From an uncultured Aliiroseovarius sp. (GTDB lineage Bacteria > Pseudomonadota > Alphaproteobacteria > Rhodobacterales > Rhodobacteraceae), in assembly GCF_947492455.1 (NCBI RefSeq), contig NZ_CANLNB010000004.1, positions 396,489-460,488 of the forward strand: a stretch of DNA of 64,000 bases, written 5' to 3'. The notes below the pieces were generated by a model that worked only from the letters and a program-made list of their open reading frames with translations, made no database searches and was not told where the DNA came from. This document shows positions 51,474 through 59,035 of this stretch, in pieces (positions within the stretch are counted from its first letter, which is position 1; the number at the start of each line of letters is the position of its first letter). A program made the position numbers and the translations under genes.

Positions 51474-51879
51474 CTCCCTCTGACAACTGCTGGATACGGA
51501 CCTCGACTACATGCCACGGAATTTCCCGGCGAATTGCGGCGGTCTGACATGCATGGTGGGGGCGAACGCACGTAGCCGCCGCGTAGGCCGCCGTAAGGCG
51601 GGCGTCGGACACCCCAAGGGCCTCCCCCAGCCAGAACACCATCGGAGGGCACTGTAGCTGATTGTAGATAAACTGGCAGGATCGGCCAGAGTTCGGCTTG
51701 CGACCATAAACGCCGGGGGTATCATACTCAGTCAGCCAGCGCAGCCAGTGCTCTTTTTGGCTGCAATACCACGCACAGCCGAAGCCCGCTCCGATACGCA
51801 AGGAATGCTCCAGCATGGAGGTCATGGGCTGCTCAGCAGCAAGGGTTTCTATCGTGTTCAAAAGCTCGTCTCTCTTCAT
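51385..51879 (-). CDS. Unknown island protein, 3' end within hairpin element
   Basis: A 164-residue soluble protein: MKRDELLNTIETLAAEQPMT, SLRIGAGFGCAWYCSQKEHW, LRWLTEYDTPGVYGRKPNSG, FIYNQLQCPPMVFWLGEALG, AAYAAATCVRPHHACQTAAI and IPWHVVEVRIQQ. From there the sequence is encoded by the repeat element (RCNGLKRSTSAPSAQLQRVA), so the native C-terminus may have been replaced. No family recognised. It begins 46 bases after the RT-like gene and is probably cotranscribed. An ATG five codons upstream (51894) is another possible start. Confidence 0.6.
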   Translation of the reverse strand: MKRDELLNTIETLAAEQPMTSMLEHSLRIGAGFGCAWYCSQKEHWLRWLTEYDTPGVYGRKPNSGRSCQFIYNQLQCPPMVFWLGEALGVSDARLTAAYAAATCVRPHHACQTAAIRREIPWHVVEVRIQQLSEGGATRCNGLKRSTSAPSAQLQRVAAPLITV

Positions 51880-51925
51880 GGGGAACCATACCAAGGTGGC
51901 AGGTGCGGTAAACAGTAACCGATTG

Positions 51926-53296
51926 CTAACTCTTCATTTTACGCCGCCGCTTTGTGTCTCGTACTGCCTCGAAAAAGGTCTCTTCGGATGTGGTTCTCGG
52001 AGCAAACAGACGCCAGTGCATGTGCATCAAAACAGGATCGCCTGAAATCGCCGGTATCCATGACGATGCTTCAACGAACTCGGCCATTTCCGCCTCAATG
52101 TCGGTCGCTTTGGAATACCCTGAAGCAAAGTCGAGGAGGGAATTCCACATCTCGAAGGTCTCCATCTCCGGGTTGGCGAACTTATCCTTTTCAAACTCGT
52201 CCTCAAGAGACTTGAGATGGCGCATCAGGCGCTCACGGGCATTGTGCCCGATGCCGATGGTAGAACCGCCAGAAGGGTGATTGTATCCTAGGAACTCTAT
52301 ACCTCCGTCCGCGTCTGCGGATGTAGGTTCGTGCAACGTCAGAGGACCGAAAGAGCACCGACCCAAGCTATCGGTCAAGGAGTTCCTAATCGCCCGGCTG
52401 CCGTCTTCGGTGCGGCTGGCAATCAGAAGATTGTCGAAGCACACGATCACCTGAACATCATCAACTGGGGGCAGCGTCTTGAGAAGTTCATTCAGGTGCC
52501 ATGCCAATACGGCACTGGAAGCCGGGGAGCCTTGCATAAGGCCCAGTGGTCCTTTGGTGTTGCAAACAATATCTACGGTAACAGAACCAATATCGCTATG
52601 GCCTTGCACCATGCAGTCTACCGGCGTTGCCGCGCTGGGCGTTTCCGGCGAAGCCCCTTTCTTGGCTTCGTGTTTTGAAGGGAATGCTTGGAACGAAAAA
52701 CGGGTGCTACGGGTGTCTAGAATGTTGGAGATGACCCTATTGGGCAGCGGTAGGCCATAGAGGGCGTCCAAGTTGAAGCTATCGAAGCAGTCTTTGATAT
52801 CGGTCTGCCAGAGATATTCATAGCCTTCACGTTGCAGACGTTGGATGTGCTCTGCGGCCTTGTCGCGGCCGTAGTCTTTGACCCCATACAGCGAAGGGTA
52901 CCGGACAAACTCGACGTCCAATGCGGATTTGATGATTTTGAGCGTTGCCGACAGCACCGGCGGCGGGATGCAGATGGTACGGGTGCCGCCTCCGCCCTTG
53001 TGCATCGGGTATGTGGCCACCACGTATTCTTTGGCCGTGTAGGGGTTCACCTGCCGGGCCAGAGTATAGGTTAGTTCGCGGCCAATCTTCCCCTTGGTCG
53101 CCATGAGAATGGCGGCTTGTTTTACCTTCGGGTTGCGGAAGAAATCGCGTTGCAGGGTGTGGCGACGCTTGCCCGCTGCCCGCCCAGATTTCAGCTTGCT
53201 AGCTTGCTTCGCATATACCCGATGCAGCGCTTGCTTCTCCACGCGCCAAGAAATGTTGTTCGTGCTGTTGTAGTGAAGTCCGTGGTCACTGGTCAT
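51926..53296 (-). CDS. Reverse transcriptase-like protein with altered motif C
   Basis: A 456-residue RT-fold protein. Fingers: GGGGTRTICIPPPVLSATLK (101-120). Motif A: YLWQTDIKDCFDSFNLDALY with Asp166 and Asp172. Motif B: GPLGLMQGSPASSAVLAWHL (Q255-P258). Motif C: VQVIVCFDNLLIAS, where Y-x-D-D is replaced by C-F-D-N (286-289; Asp288 kept, second Asp is Asn). Motif D/E: GGIEFLGYNHPSGGSTIGIG. An insert of about 60 residues lies between A and B, and the C-terminal ~115 residues are helical without a recognised nuclease or maturase domain. The ATG at 53296 has GAGAGA upstream. It is probably a defence-type (unknown group) RT; not a group II intron protein. Confidence 0.8.
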   Translation of the reverse strand: MTSDHGLHYNSTNNISWRVEKQALHRVYAKQASKLKSGRAAGKRRHTLQRDFFRNPKVKQAAILMATKGKIGRELTYTLARQVNPYTAKEYVVATYPMHKGGGGTRTICIPPPVLSATLKIIKSALDVEFVRYPSLYGVKDYGRDKAAEHIQRLQREGYEYLWQTDIKDCFDSFNLDALYGLPLPNRVISNILDTRSTRFSFQAFPSKHEAKKGASPETPSAATPVDCMVQGHSDIGSVTVDIVCNTKGPLGLMQGSPASSAVLAWHLNELLKTLPPVDDVQVIVCFDNLLIASRTEDGSRAIRNSLTDSLGRCSFGPLTLHEPTSADADGGIEFLGYNHPSGGSTIGIGHNARERLMRHLKSLEDEFEKDKFANPEMETFEMWNSLLDFASGYSKATDIEAEMAEFVEASSWIPAISGDPVLMHMHWRLFAPRTTSEETFFEAVRDTKRRRKMKS

Positions 53297-53376
53297 CTTA
53301 TACGTCTCTCGGCAGGGCACAGCTTGCGCTAGGCAGAGTTTTCTAGTGGCGGCAGAAGCAGCTAGCTCCGCCAGTT

Positions 53377-53392
53377 TTGCAACTGGTTGCAA
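53377..53392. promoter_or_regulatory. TTGCAAC-N2-GTTGCAA palindrome upstream of the RT-like gene
   Basis: A perfect copy (centre TG) 81 bases upstream of the RT start codon, placed like an operator or a signal in the 5' leader. Confidence 0.65.
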
Positions 53393-53424
53393 CTTGCTGT
53401 CGGCCTCATGGAAATCGTGATCGG

Positions 53425-53844
53425 TTAGGTTTTAGCGGTCAGAGAGAAGCGTACCGGCATCGCCATGATCTCATCGGGCACCGTAAGTTTCGTCTTTGCT
53501 TTCCAAGCCGCAATGAGGGCGTTCCGGTCCCAAGGATAACTCACACCAGACCAAGTTATCCCTTGCTTGCTTTTGGCCGAGGTTCGTTGCTTCTGAATGA
53601 TCCAATGAAGCTTGTTCTTCCCGGAGATAACCCGGAACCGCCCTCGCCGAACGATTTCACCGACGTAGTTGTCCTTGGTTTCACATGGCGAAGCCGGGAT
53701 GTTTTCTCGGCGATTGGAGTCAACGAATTGCAACGAGTTGCAATGGTTCGGTTGCAACGCATCAACGCAGGTAATCTGGATGTAAGTATCGAACATTATG
53801 CTGCTCTCGGTTTGCGCTCGGAGCCGGTAAGTGATACTGTTCAT
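53425..53844 (-). CDS. Unknown island protein upstream of the RT-like gene
   Basis: A 139-residue protein. N-terminal part MNSITYRLRAQTESSIMFDT, then a segment VDALQPNHCNSLQFVDSN encoded by a palindrome (53728-53743), and a basic domain YVGEIVRRGRFRVISGKNKL, HWIIQKQRTSAKSKQGITWS, GVSYPWDRNALIAAWKAKTK. The K/R-rich W-I-I-Q-K-Q-R and 'S-Y-P-W-D-R-N-A-L' pattern occurs in phage or plasmid-borne small proteins of unknown role. An inner ATG (53796) may be the true start. It lies 128 bases before the RT gene. Confidence 0.55.
   Translation of the reverse strand: MNSITYRLRAQTESSIMFDTYIQITCVDALQPNHCNSLQFVDSNRRENIPASPCETKDNYVGEIVRRGRFRVISGKNKLHWIIQKQRTSAKSKQGITWSGVSYPWDRNALIAAWKAKTKLTVPDEIMAMPVRFSLTAKT
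53728..53743. repeat. TTGCAAC-N2-GTTGCAA palindrome inside a coding region
   Basis: A perfect copy (centre GA), extended to 18 bp as ATTGCAACGAGTTGCAAT, within the 139-residue gene. A half-site GTTGCAAC follows at 53751-53758. Confidence 0.75.
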
Positions 53845-53893
53845 ATGCTAACTTTATGACAGCCCGTTCCCGGTTTCTGCTGGGGCGGGCTTC

Positions 53894-54085
53894 TTAGCTG
53901 AAACGCTTGTCTTCAATTGCTTTTACGGCGTTGTCGACTTCATCGCGCTTCCAATAGGAGCGGCTTCCAAATTTGACGGGTGGCGGAAAATCACCCTTCT
54001 GAATGAGGCGATACAAAGTAGTACGGCTCATTGGGTATTGGGCCAGTATTTCTTTGGCCGATTTGTAAGTTGATTGGTTCTGCAT
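53894..54085 (-). CDS. AlpA-type excisionase/regulator
   Basis: A 63-residue MerR-like DNA-binding protein: ILAQYPMSRTTLYRLIQKGD forms the helix-turn-helix and FPPPVKFGSRSYWKRDEVDN the wing, as in the AlpA/Cox family. Such proteins control excision or integrase expression of P4-type islands. It is downstream of the 205-residue gene and integrase on the same strand. An inverted repeat GTCTCAA/TTGAGAC lies 13 bases upstream of its start. Confidence 0.88.
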   Translation of the reverse strand: MQNQSTYKSAKEILAQYPMSRTTLYRLIQKGDFPPPVKFGSRSYWKRDEVDNAVKAIEDKRFS

Positions 54086-54097
54086 GTTTAGTTCCGT

Positions 54098-54118
54098 GTC
54101 TCAATGTTTCGTTGAGAC
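54098..54118. promoter_or_regulatory. Inverted repeat upstream of alpA
   Basis: GTCTCAA (54098-54104) and TTGAGAC (54112-54118) with a 7-base gap; a related GGAGA-N5-TCTCC lies at 54146-54160. Position and symmetry suggest an autoregulatory operator for the AlpA-type protein. Confidence 0.5.
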
Positions 54119-54162
54119 CAACAAACAGATTGGTGCTGGAGAAATGGAGACAATATCTCCGA

Positions 54163-54780
54163 CTATTTAGACATTCTGTGCTTTCTGTAGGCGTTTCTGT
54201 TGGCGTCTGCGCTCGTTCCATAACCATTTCGATGAGCAAAGTGTGCGGCCTCCGACACGCTCAATCCTCTAGCAATCTTCTCATCCATCTCCTTCAAAAC
54301 TTGTTTGGTTGTGGGCTGCATATGCCCTCGCTTGCTTTCTCCGCCTCTTTGGCGCGCTTTCTTTTGACTTGCTTCTCTCTCGACATCTAATATGTGGGTT
54401 TCTCTCAAAAAATCTTCGGTCAACAAGCTGCCCGCGAGGAAGGCTTGATCTAACGCGTCGGCTATTATCCCGTAGTCTTCCTTTGGAACTTTTGAGATGG
54501 CCTGTTCTGCTGCATGTATCGCTTTTTGAGCGCGCTCGAAGAAGTCGCGTTTTGATAGGTCTCCACCAGACATGTTTGGAAGTTCATTTAATAGCTGCTT
54601 TGCTTGTTTGAATGAGCGTGGGGCGCGGTTTTCGCCCAATTTTGTGATTTCAGATCTCGCTGCTTCCAATCCTCCAGTTGGATAAGCGGGTATAGTAATT
54701 GTTAGCCGCTCCTTCTTAGACATGGCGTCCTGCGCGATGATTTCTTTCGATGTGGTGATATTCGTTGGTTTAGAGTTCAC
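54163..54780 (-). CDS. Unknown helical island protein
   Basis: A 205-residue protein whose GTG start overlaps the integrase stop. It has SKKERLTITIPAYPTGGLEA, a charged helical middle (SFKQAKQLLNELPNMSGGDL; FFERAQKAIHAAEQAISKVP) and an end that may bind DNA: MQPTTKQVLKEMDEKIARGL, SVSEAAHFAHRNGYGTSADA, NRNAYRKHR, an HTH-like pattern. No family recognised. Its tight overlap with the integrase suggests a role in integration control (inference). Confidence 0.65.
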   Translation of the reverse strand: MNSKPTNITTSKEIIAQDAMSKKERLTITIPAYPTGGLEAARSEITKLGENRAPRSFKQAKQLLNELPNMSGGDLSKRDFFERAQKAIHAAEQAISKVPKEDYGIIADALDQAFLAGSLLTEDFLRETHILDVEREASQKKARQRGGESKRGHMQPTTKQVLKEMDEKIARGLSVSEAAHFAHRNGYGTSADANRNAYRKHRMSK

Positions 54781-55955
54781 GGTGCCACCAATTGCAGTAT
54801 TTCTGAGCTATGACCGGTTACATGTTGCGACCAGCGTTCCATGAGAATACGCCGTTTTTCCAAATAGTCGGTGCGACGGTATGACAGTTCTACTTTGCCA
54901 CCGACCGTATGAGCCAACGCCATCTCAGCAATGTCGCGTGGCGTGTCGGTCGCTTCTGCACACCATGTACGAAAGCTGGACCGGAACCCGTGCGGACGGG
55001 CTTTCAGGCCTCGTCTCTTCATGAGTTGAGACATGGTAGCATCAGAAATGACGCCTTTTCGAACACTGGGGAACAGAAAGCCGTTGCGAGCGAATGGTAT
55101 GGCCTTGTCCACCACTGATCTGGCTTCGGTGGATAGGGGTACACGGAATTCTTTTGCCATTTTCATCCGCTCTGCCGGGATGACCCATGTGTCTCCCTCA
55201 AGCTCGTCTACATGGCAAAACCTGATTGGAGTGGAGCGCACCGCCGTCAGAATGAGAAGACGCAAAGCAAGGTGAGTAATTGTGCCCTCATCAAGGCTTT
55301 CATAGAACTCAGGCACTTTGTGCCACGACATCGCAGGAATGTGTTCTCGCTTCTGTTTGGATTTCCCCAGTAGCGCTTTGGCTTTTGTCGTAGCCTGTAT
55401 GTCAACATCGAGGCCCATTGCCGCGCCGTATTGCATGACAATGCCTAGCCTGCTCATGGCTTTCTGGGCGGTTTCGCCCTTTGAATGCCAAATCGGTGCC
55501 AGCGTGTTTTTTATGTCCTGTTGGTCGATTTCCTCAATTGGTACTTTACCCAGTTTGGGTAAGACGTGAAGGGCAAGTGGAGAGAACCAGCGCCCGGATT
55601 TTCCGTCGTTTTTCAACTCCGCTTTTCGAGCCTCGTATGCCTCCTTGGCAACTGTTTCCAAGGTGTGATCTGCCTTCGCGGCTTCCCGTAAAATGCGCTG
55701 TCTCTCCTTGATGGGGTCTTTCCCCTTTCGGGCAATCTGCCTCCAATGCTCAGCATTCTCACGGGCTTCCTTTAGGCCAACTTCAGACAGGGATCCCAAT
55801 CCCATCTCACGTCGTCGTCCATGTATTTGAATGCGGAGGAACCATTGCCCTCCACCATCGGCGCGTTTGTGAAGCCATAGCCCGCCTCCGTCATTGTATT
55901 TACCCGGGGAAGCGGTTTTGACCTTCAGCGCCGTCAGTTTGTTTAGAACTGGCAT
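54777..55955 (-). CDS. int: Tyrosine recombinase integrase (P4-type)
   Basis: A 392-residue integrase. An N-terminal DUF4102-like domain (MPVLNKLTALKVKTASPGKY; LWLHKRADGGGQWFLRIQIH) is followed by a SAM-like core-binding region and the catalytic domain: ILTAVRSTPIRFCHVDELEG with the first Arg, ARPHGFRSSFRTWCAEATDT with His-x-x-Arg, and ALAHTVGGKVELSYRRTDYL with the His/Gly motif and catalytic Tyr. The ATG (55955) follows GGAAGGTGGATTG. It sits 160 bases inside the right end of the island and would recombine the 14-bp tRNA repeat. Confidence 0.95.
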   Translation of the reverse strand: MPVLNKLTALKVKTASPGKYNDGGGLWLHKRADGGGQWFLRIQIHGRRREMGLGSLSEVGLKEARENAEHWRQIARKGKDPIKERQRILREAAKADHTLETVAKEAYEARKAELKNDGKSGRWFSPLALHVLPKLGKVPIEEIDQQDIKNTLAPIWHSKGETAQKAMSRLGIVMQYGAAMGLDVDIQATTKAKALLGKSKQKREHIPAMSWHKVPEFYESLDEGTITHLALRLLILTAVRSTPIRFCHVDELEGDTWVIPAERMKMAKEFRVPLSTEARSVVDKAIPFARNGFLFPSVRKGVISDATMSQLMKRRGLKARPHGFRSSFRTWCAEATDTPRDIAEMALAHTVGGKVELSYRRTDYLEKRRILMERWSQHVTGHSSEILQLVAP

Positions 55956-56033
55956 CAATCCACCTTCCTATCCACCTTCATCTTTGGGATACAGTGAAAC
56001 ACTCGGAGACAAATTGAAACAGTGATCTACGCG

Positions 56034-56057
56034 TAATCATCTATAATTATGTGATTA
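56034..56057. repeat. AT-rich inverted repeat near attR
   Basis: TAATCA (56034-56039) and TGATTA (56052-56057) flank an AT-rich 12-base centre, between the integrase start and the right attachment repeat. It could be part of the integrase promoter or an arm-type binding site. Confidence 0.4.
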
Positions 56058-56117
56058 TTCTGGAGTGGAAAACTGCGAGAAACACGCGGAAATACAGGGA
56101 GGCTACATTTCAAGGCG

Positions 56118-56131
56118 CGCCGACCGCACCA
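56118..56131 (+). repeat. Right attachment repeat (attR)
   Basis: CGCCGACCGCACCA repeats the last 14 bases of tRNA-Leu exactly and in the same orientation, marking the right boundary of the island. Sequence to its right differs from that following the tRNA. Confidence 0.85.
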
Positions 56132-56510
56132 CAGCGACTGGTTTCCCCTGAAGTTATAAATGGTTGATTGATTTCAGAGGGTGATGGCCAGCCCGCTACG
56201 AGGGGCGCGGCGCATGGCGATCAGAATGACTTCTCTGAAACGCCATAAGAACAGCGATTGGTTCGCTCGAAAGGGCGCGCCTGCCGAAATCCCAGAACCT
56301 GACATGGCGCCAGCGGCGTGTCCTGATTGGACGCGGGCCTGCGTGGCTCACAGCGAAGAACGACGTCCGTGTTGCTTTGCCTGGGGGGGCACCGAAGGTA
56401 AGAACGGCCTGTCGGGAGGGGCTTTGATAGTCTGAAAGTTTCATGGGTGTGTGCACCAATTTGTGCCACACCCGAAAGTCAGTTCGCTAAGTCTTTGAGT
56501 CGGAAAAATA
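56132..56510. other. Chromosomal stretch between attR and tRNA-Cys
   Basis: 379 bases with no supported gene. A 7-bp hairpin GGGTGTG/CACACCC (56445-56473) could end the tRNA-Cys transcript. Short open frames on both strands lack ribosome sites and family features. Confidence 0.45.
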
Positions 56511-56584
56511 TGGAGGCGAGTACCGGAATCGAACCGGTGTACACGGATTTGCAATCCGCTGCGTCACCACTCCGCCAACTCGCC
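56511..56584 (-). tRNA. tRNA-Cys (anticodon GCA)
   Basis: On the minus strand, acceptor GGCGAGT pairs with ACTCGCC. The anticodon stem CGGATT-GCA-AATCCG presents anticodon GCA, the T arm is CCGGTTCGATTCCGG, and CCA is encoded. 74 bases. Confidence 0.95.
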
Positions 56585-56784
56585 ATCCGTGGTGTGGGGG
56601 TTCTCTAGCGCGGGTCTTGGGGGGATGTCCAGCCCGGTTTCGCGCTTGGATGTGTGATTTTCCGGCACAGCTTTCAGAAAACGCCGGATCCGGTGCTCAA
56701 TAAGGTCGCACCACCTTGCAGGATTGCGGCCATCGGCCTAACTGTGGCAGAAGAAAACAAAGATCCCAGAACCATAGGCCCGCC

Positions 56785-57438
56785 ATGACTGATTTCGCCG
56801 CACGCCGTACCATGATGGTCGACACGCAGGTGCGTCCTTCGGATGTTACCAAATTCCCGATCATTGATGCGATGTTGACCGTCGCGCGTGAGGAATATGT
56901 GCCAGATGGCAAGCGCGAGGCTGCTTATGTCGGTGAAAACATTGATCTGGATGACGGGCGTGTGATGCTTGAACCGCGCACGCTGGCCAAGATGCTGGAT
57001 GCGCTGAACGTACAGCCGACCGAGCTGGTGTTGGATTTGGGCTGCGGCTTGGGCTACAGCGCCGCCATTCTGGCGCGTCTGGCCGATTTCGTCATCGCTG
57101 TAGAAGATACGGAAGACCGCGCCAACGAAGCGCAGGGCATTCTGTCGGCTCAGGGCGTGGACAACGTGGCTGTCGTCGCAGGCCCCCTTGCCGAGGGCAA
57201 CGAAAAACACGGTCCCTATGACGTGATCATGGTGGAAGGCGCCGTGGAAACCGTACCCGCAAGCTTGTTGGAACAGCTCAAGGATGGGGGGCGTATTGCC
57301 TGCATCTTTGCCGAAGGGATGTTGGGAACTGTAAAAATCGGGTATAAGATTGATGGGGAGATGGTCTGGCGGCCGAATTTCAACGCCGGTGCCCCCGTTG
57401 TGGCTGGATTTGAAGCGCCACAGGAATTTGCGCTTTAA
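56785..57438 (+). CDS. pcm: Protein-L-isoaspartate O-methyltransferase
   Basis: A 217-residue SAM-dependent enzyme that repairs isoaspartyl residues. It starts [20 protein letters not shown], with [20 protein letters not shown] and the SAM motif [20 protein letters not shown], then [18 protein letters not shown] and [20 protein letters not shown] as motif II. In Rhodobacterales a pcm-like gene commonly precedes tolC, as here (45 bases apart), so a link to envelope protein quality control is possible. An in-frame TTG upstream is rejected. Confidence 0.9.
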   Translation: MTDFAARRTMMVDTQVRPSDVTKFPIIDAMLTVAREEYVPDGKREAAYVGENIDLDDGRVMLEPRTLAKMLDALNVQPTELVLDLGCGLGYSAAILARLADFVIAVEDTEDRANEAQGILSAQGVDNVAVVAGPLAEGNEKHGPYDVIMVEGAVETVPASLLEQLKDGGRIACIFAEGMLGTVKIGYKIDGEMVWRPNFNAGAPVVAGFEAPQEFAL

Positions 57439-57482
57439 GAACGGCGGCACGCCCGTATTTTATTAAGACGCAGGAGAGTAAT

Positions 57483-58883
57483 ATGCGTATTGGGTTTAAA
57501 TCGAAGCTGACAGGGCTGGCCGTGGCTTGTGCGCTTGTTGCTACGCCGGCGGCTTATGCGGAAAGCCTCTCGGATGCGATGGCCTCGGCCTACAAAAACA
57601 GCGGTCTTCTGGAGCAGAACCAAGCCGTGCTGCGCGCCGCGGACGAGGACGTCGCGATTGCGCAATCCAGACTGCGCCCAGTGCTTAGCTACGCGATCCA
57701 GCACAACTGGATTGATCCGACTACGCTTGTGCCGAATGACGATTATTCGCGTACTTCGGCGACGCTGACGGCCTCGGTTCTGCTGTTCAACTTTGGCCGT
57801 GGCAAGATGGCGGTTGAAGCCCAGAAAGAAGCCGTGCTTGCAACGCGCGATAGCCTTGTCGGAGTCGAGCAGAACGTGCTTCTGCGCGCGGTTCGTGCAT
57901 TTTTGGATGTGCGCTCGGCAAGTGAAAACGCCCAGCTTCAAGCCAACTCGGTGCGTGTTCTGACGCAGGAACTGCGTGCGGCGAATGACCGTTTCGAAGT
58001 GGGTGAAGTGACCCAGACAGACGTCGCACTGGCGCAGGCGCGCCTTGCGGCTGCACGCTCGGGCGAGGCTTCGGCGCAAGGTAGCCTTGCGATTGCGCGT
58101 GAAGAATACCGTGCTGCAACCGGGCACTACCCGGGCACATTGCCGGCCCCGCCGCGCGTTCCGATGACCGCTAAAACGCTGGAGGCGGCGAAGGCGATTG
58201 CACGTGACCGTCATCCCGATCTGCTTGCCGCGCAACACAATGTGCGCGTGACCGAGCTGGCCGCCGAGATTTCCAAAGCCTCGATGAAACCGTCGCTGGT
58301 GGGCTCTGCCAGCGCGACTTGGATGGACCGGACGTCGGCGGGATCCAGCGCGGACAGCACCAACACCTCCGTTGGCATCGCTCTGCAGGGGGACATCTAT
58401 TCCGGTGGTCTGAAATCCGCTGAATATCGTAAGGCCATTGCGCAGATCGACGCGGCGAAAGCTGGTCTGCGTCAGGCACGCATTGCCGTTGATCAGGGCG
58501 TCGCAAACGCATGGGCACAACTGGCCATCGCGTCGGCCTCGCTTGAAGCCACCGACCGACAGATCCGCGCCAGCCGTGTGGCCCTGCGCGGCGCACGGGA
58601 AGAGGCATCGCTGGGCTCGCGCACTACGCTGGACGTGCTGAACGCCGAGCAAGAGCTGCTGGATGCAGAAGCCGCCCGTATCACGGCTCAGTCGAATCAA
58701 TACCTTGCGGTCTATTCGCTTCTGGCGTCGATGGGTCTTCTGACGGCCGAGCATCTGAACCTGGGCGTCGTCGCTTTCGACCCCGAGGCCTATTACAACG
58801 CGGTCAAATCGGCACCGATTCACCGCGTCAGCCCACAGGGCGAGCGTCTGGATCTTGTGCTCGAGGCGCTGGGCAAGAAATAA
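57483..58883 (+). CDS. tolC: TolC family outer membrane efflux protein
   Basis: A 466-residue outer membrane factor. Signal peptide LTGLAVACALVATPAAYA ends near residue 26. Two outer membrane efflux domains form long alpha-helices: SLSDAMASAYKNSGLLEQNQ, LTQELRAANDRFEVGEVTQT with DVALAQARLAAARS, and in repeat 2 QGVANAWAQLAIASASLEAT with GSRTTLDVLNAEQELLDAEA. The G-E-V-T-Q-T-D and G-x-R-T-x-L-D-V motifs are diagnostic. It serves as the exit duct for type I secretion or RND pumps, none of which is adjacent. Confidence 0.95.
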   Translation: MRIGFKSKLTGLAVACALVATPAAYAESLSDAMASAYKNSGLLEQNQAVLRAADEDVAIAQSRLRPVLSYAIQHNWIDPTTLVPNDDYSRTSATLTASVLLFNFGRGKMAVEAQKEAVLATRDSLVGVEQNVLLRAVRAFLDVRSASENAQLQANSVRVLTQELRAANDRFEVGEVTQTDVALAQARLAAARSGEASAQGSLAIAREEYRAATGHYPGTLPAPPRVPMTAKTLEAAKAIARDRHPDLLAAQHNVRVTELAAEISKASMKPSLVGSASATWMDRTSAGSSADSTNTSVGIALQGDIYSGGLKSAEYRKAIAQIDAAKAGLRQARIAVDQGVANAWAQLAIASASLEATDRQIRASRVALRGAREEASLGSRTTLDVLNAEQELLDAEAARITAQSNQYLAVYSLLASMGLLTAEHLNLGVVAFDPEAYYNAVKSAPIHRVSPQGERLDLVLEALGKK

Positions 58884-59035
58884 AGCACTTTCCGGGGCTT
58901 GCGCAGCGTGTGCGATTTGCATCGCCGCGGCGGGCTTCTACTTGTGGCTGTTGTCTGGCCGGGTTGAACTGGCTAGTCTGACATGAAACACGCCGGGATT
59001 CTCGCGGTGTGTCGTAGCTGAACAGGAAGTGCCAT

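Larger units (their letters stand above)
46532..56131. mobile_element. Genomic island integrated at tRNA-Leu(GAG)
   Basis: A 9.6 kb insertion lies between the two copies of the 14-bp repeat, with a tyrosine integrase and AlpA-type regulator at the right end. Content: EVE-like protein, C5 methyltransferase, candidate nuclease, unknown membrane proteins, a reverse-transcriptase-like gene and unknowns. The left part is clearly lower in GC than the flanks. No phage structural, replication or conjugation genes are present, so it is a defence-type island, probably mobilised only by its integrase or with helper functions. Confidence 0.88.

Noticed and set aside
51376..53424. A classical retron (msr-msd directly upstream of the RT)
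   Set aside because: The 98-bp elements lie downstream of the RT gene, not directly upstream, and motif C is not the usual retron Y-A-D-D; no branch-G arrangement could be identified by eye.
46532..56131. A prophage
   Set aside because: Apart from the integrase and AlpA-type protein there are no capsid, tail, lysis or replication genes.
56181..56435. 84-codon frame right of the island
   Set aside because: No ribosome site, no recognisable domain, frames open on both strands as expected for this composition.
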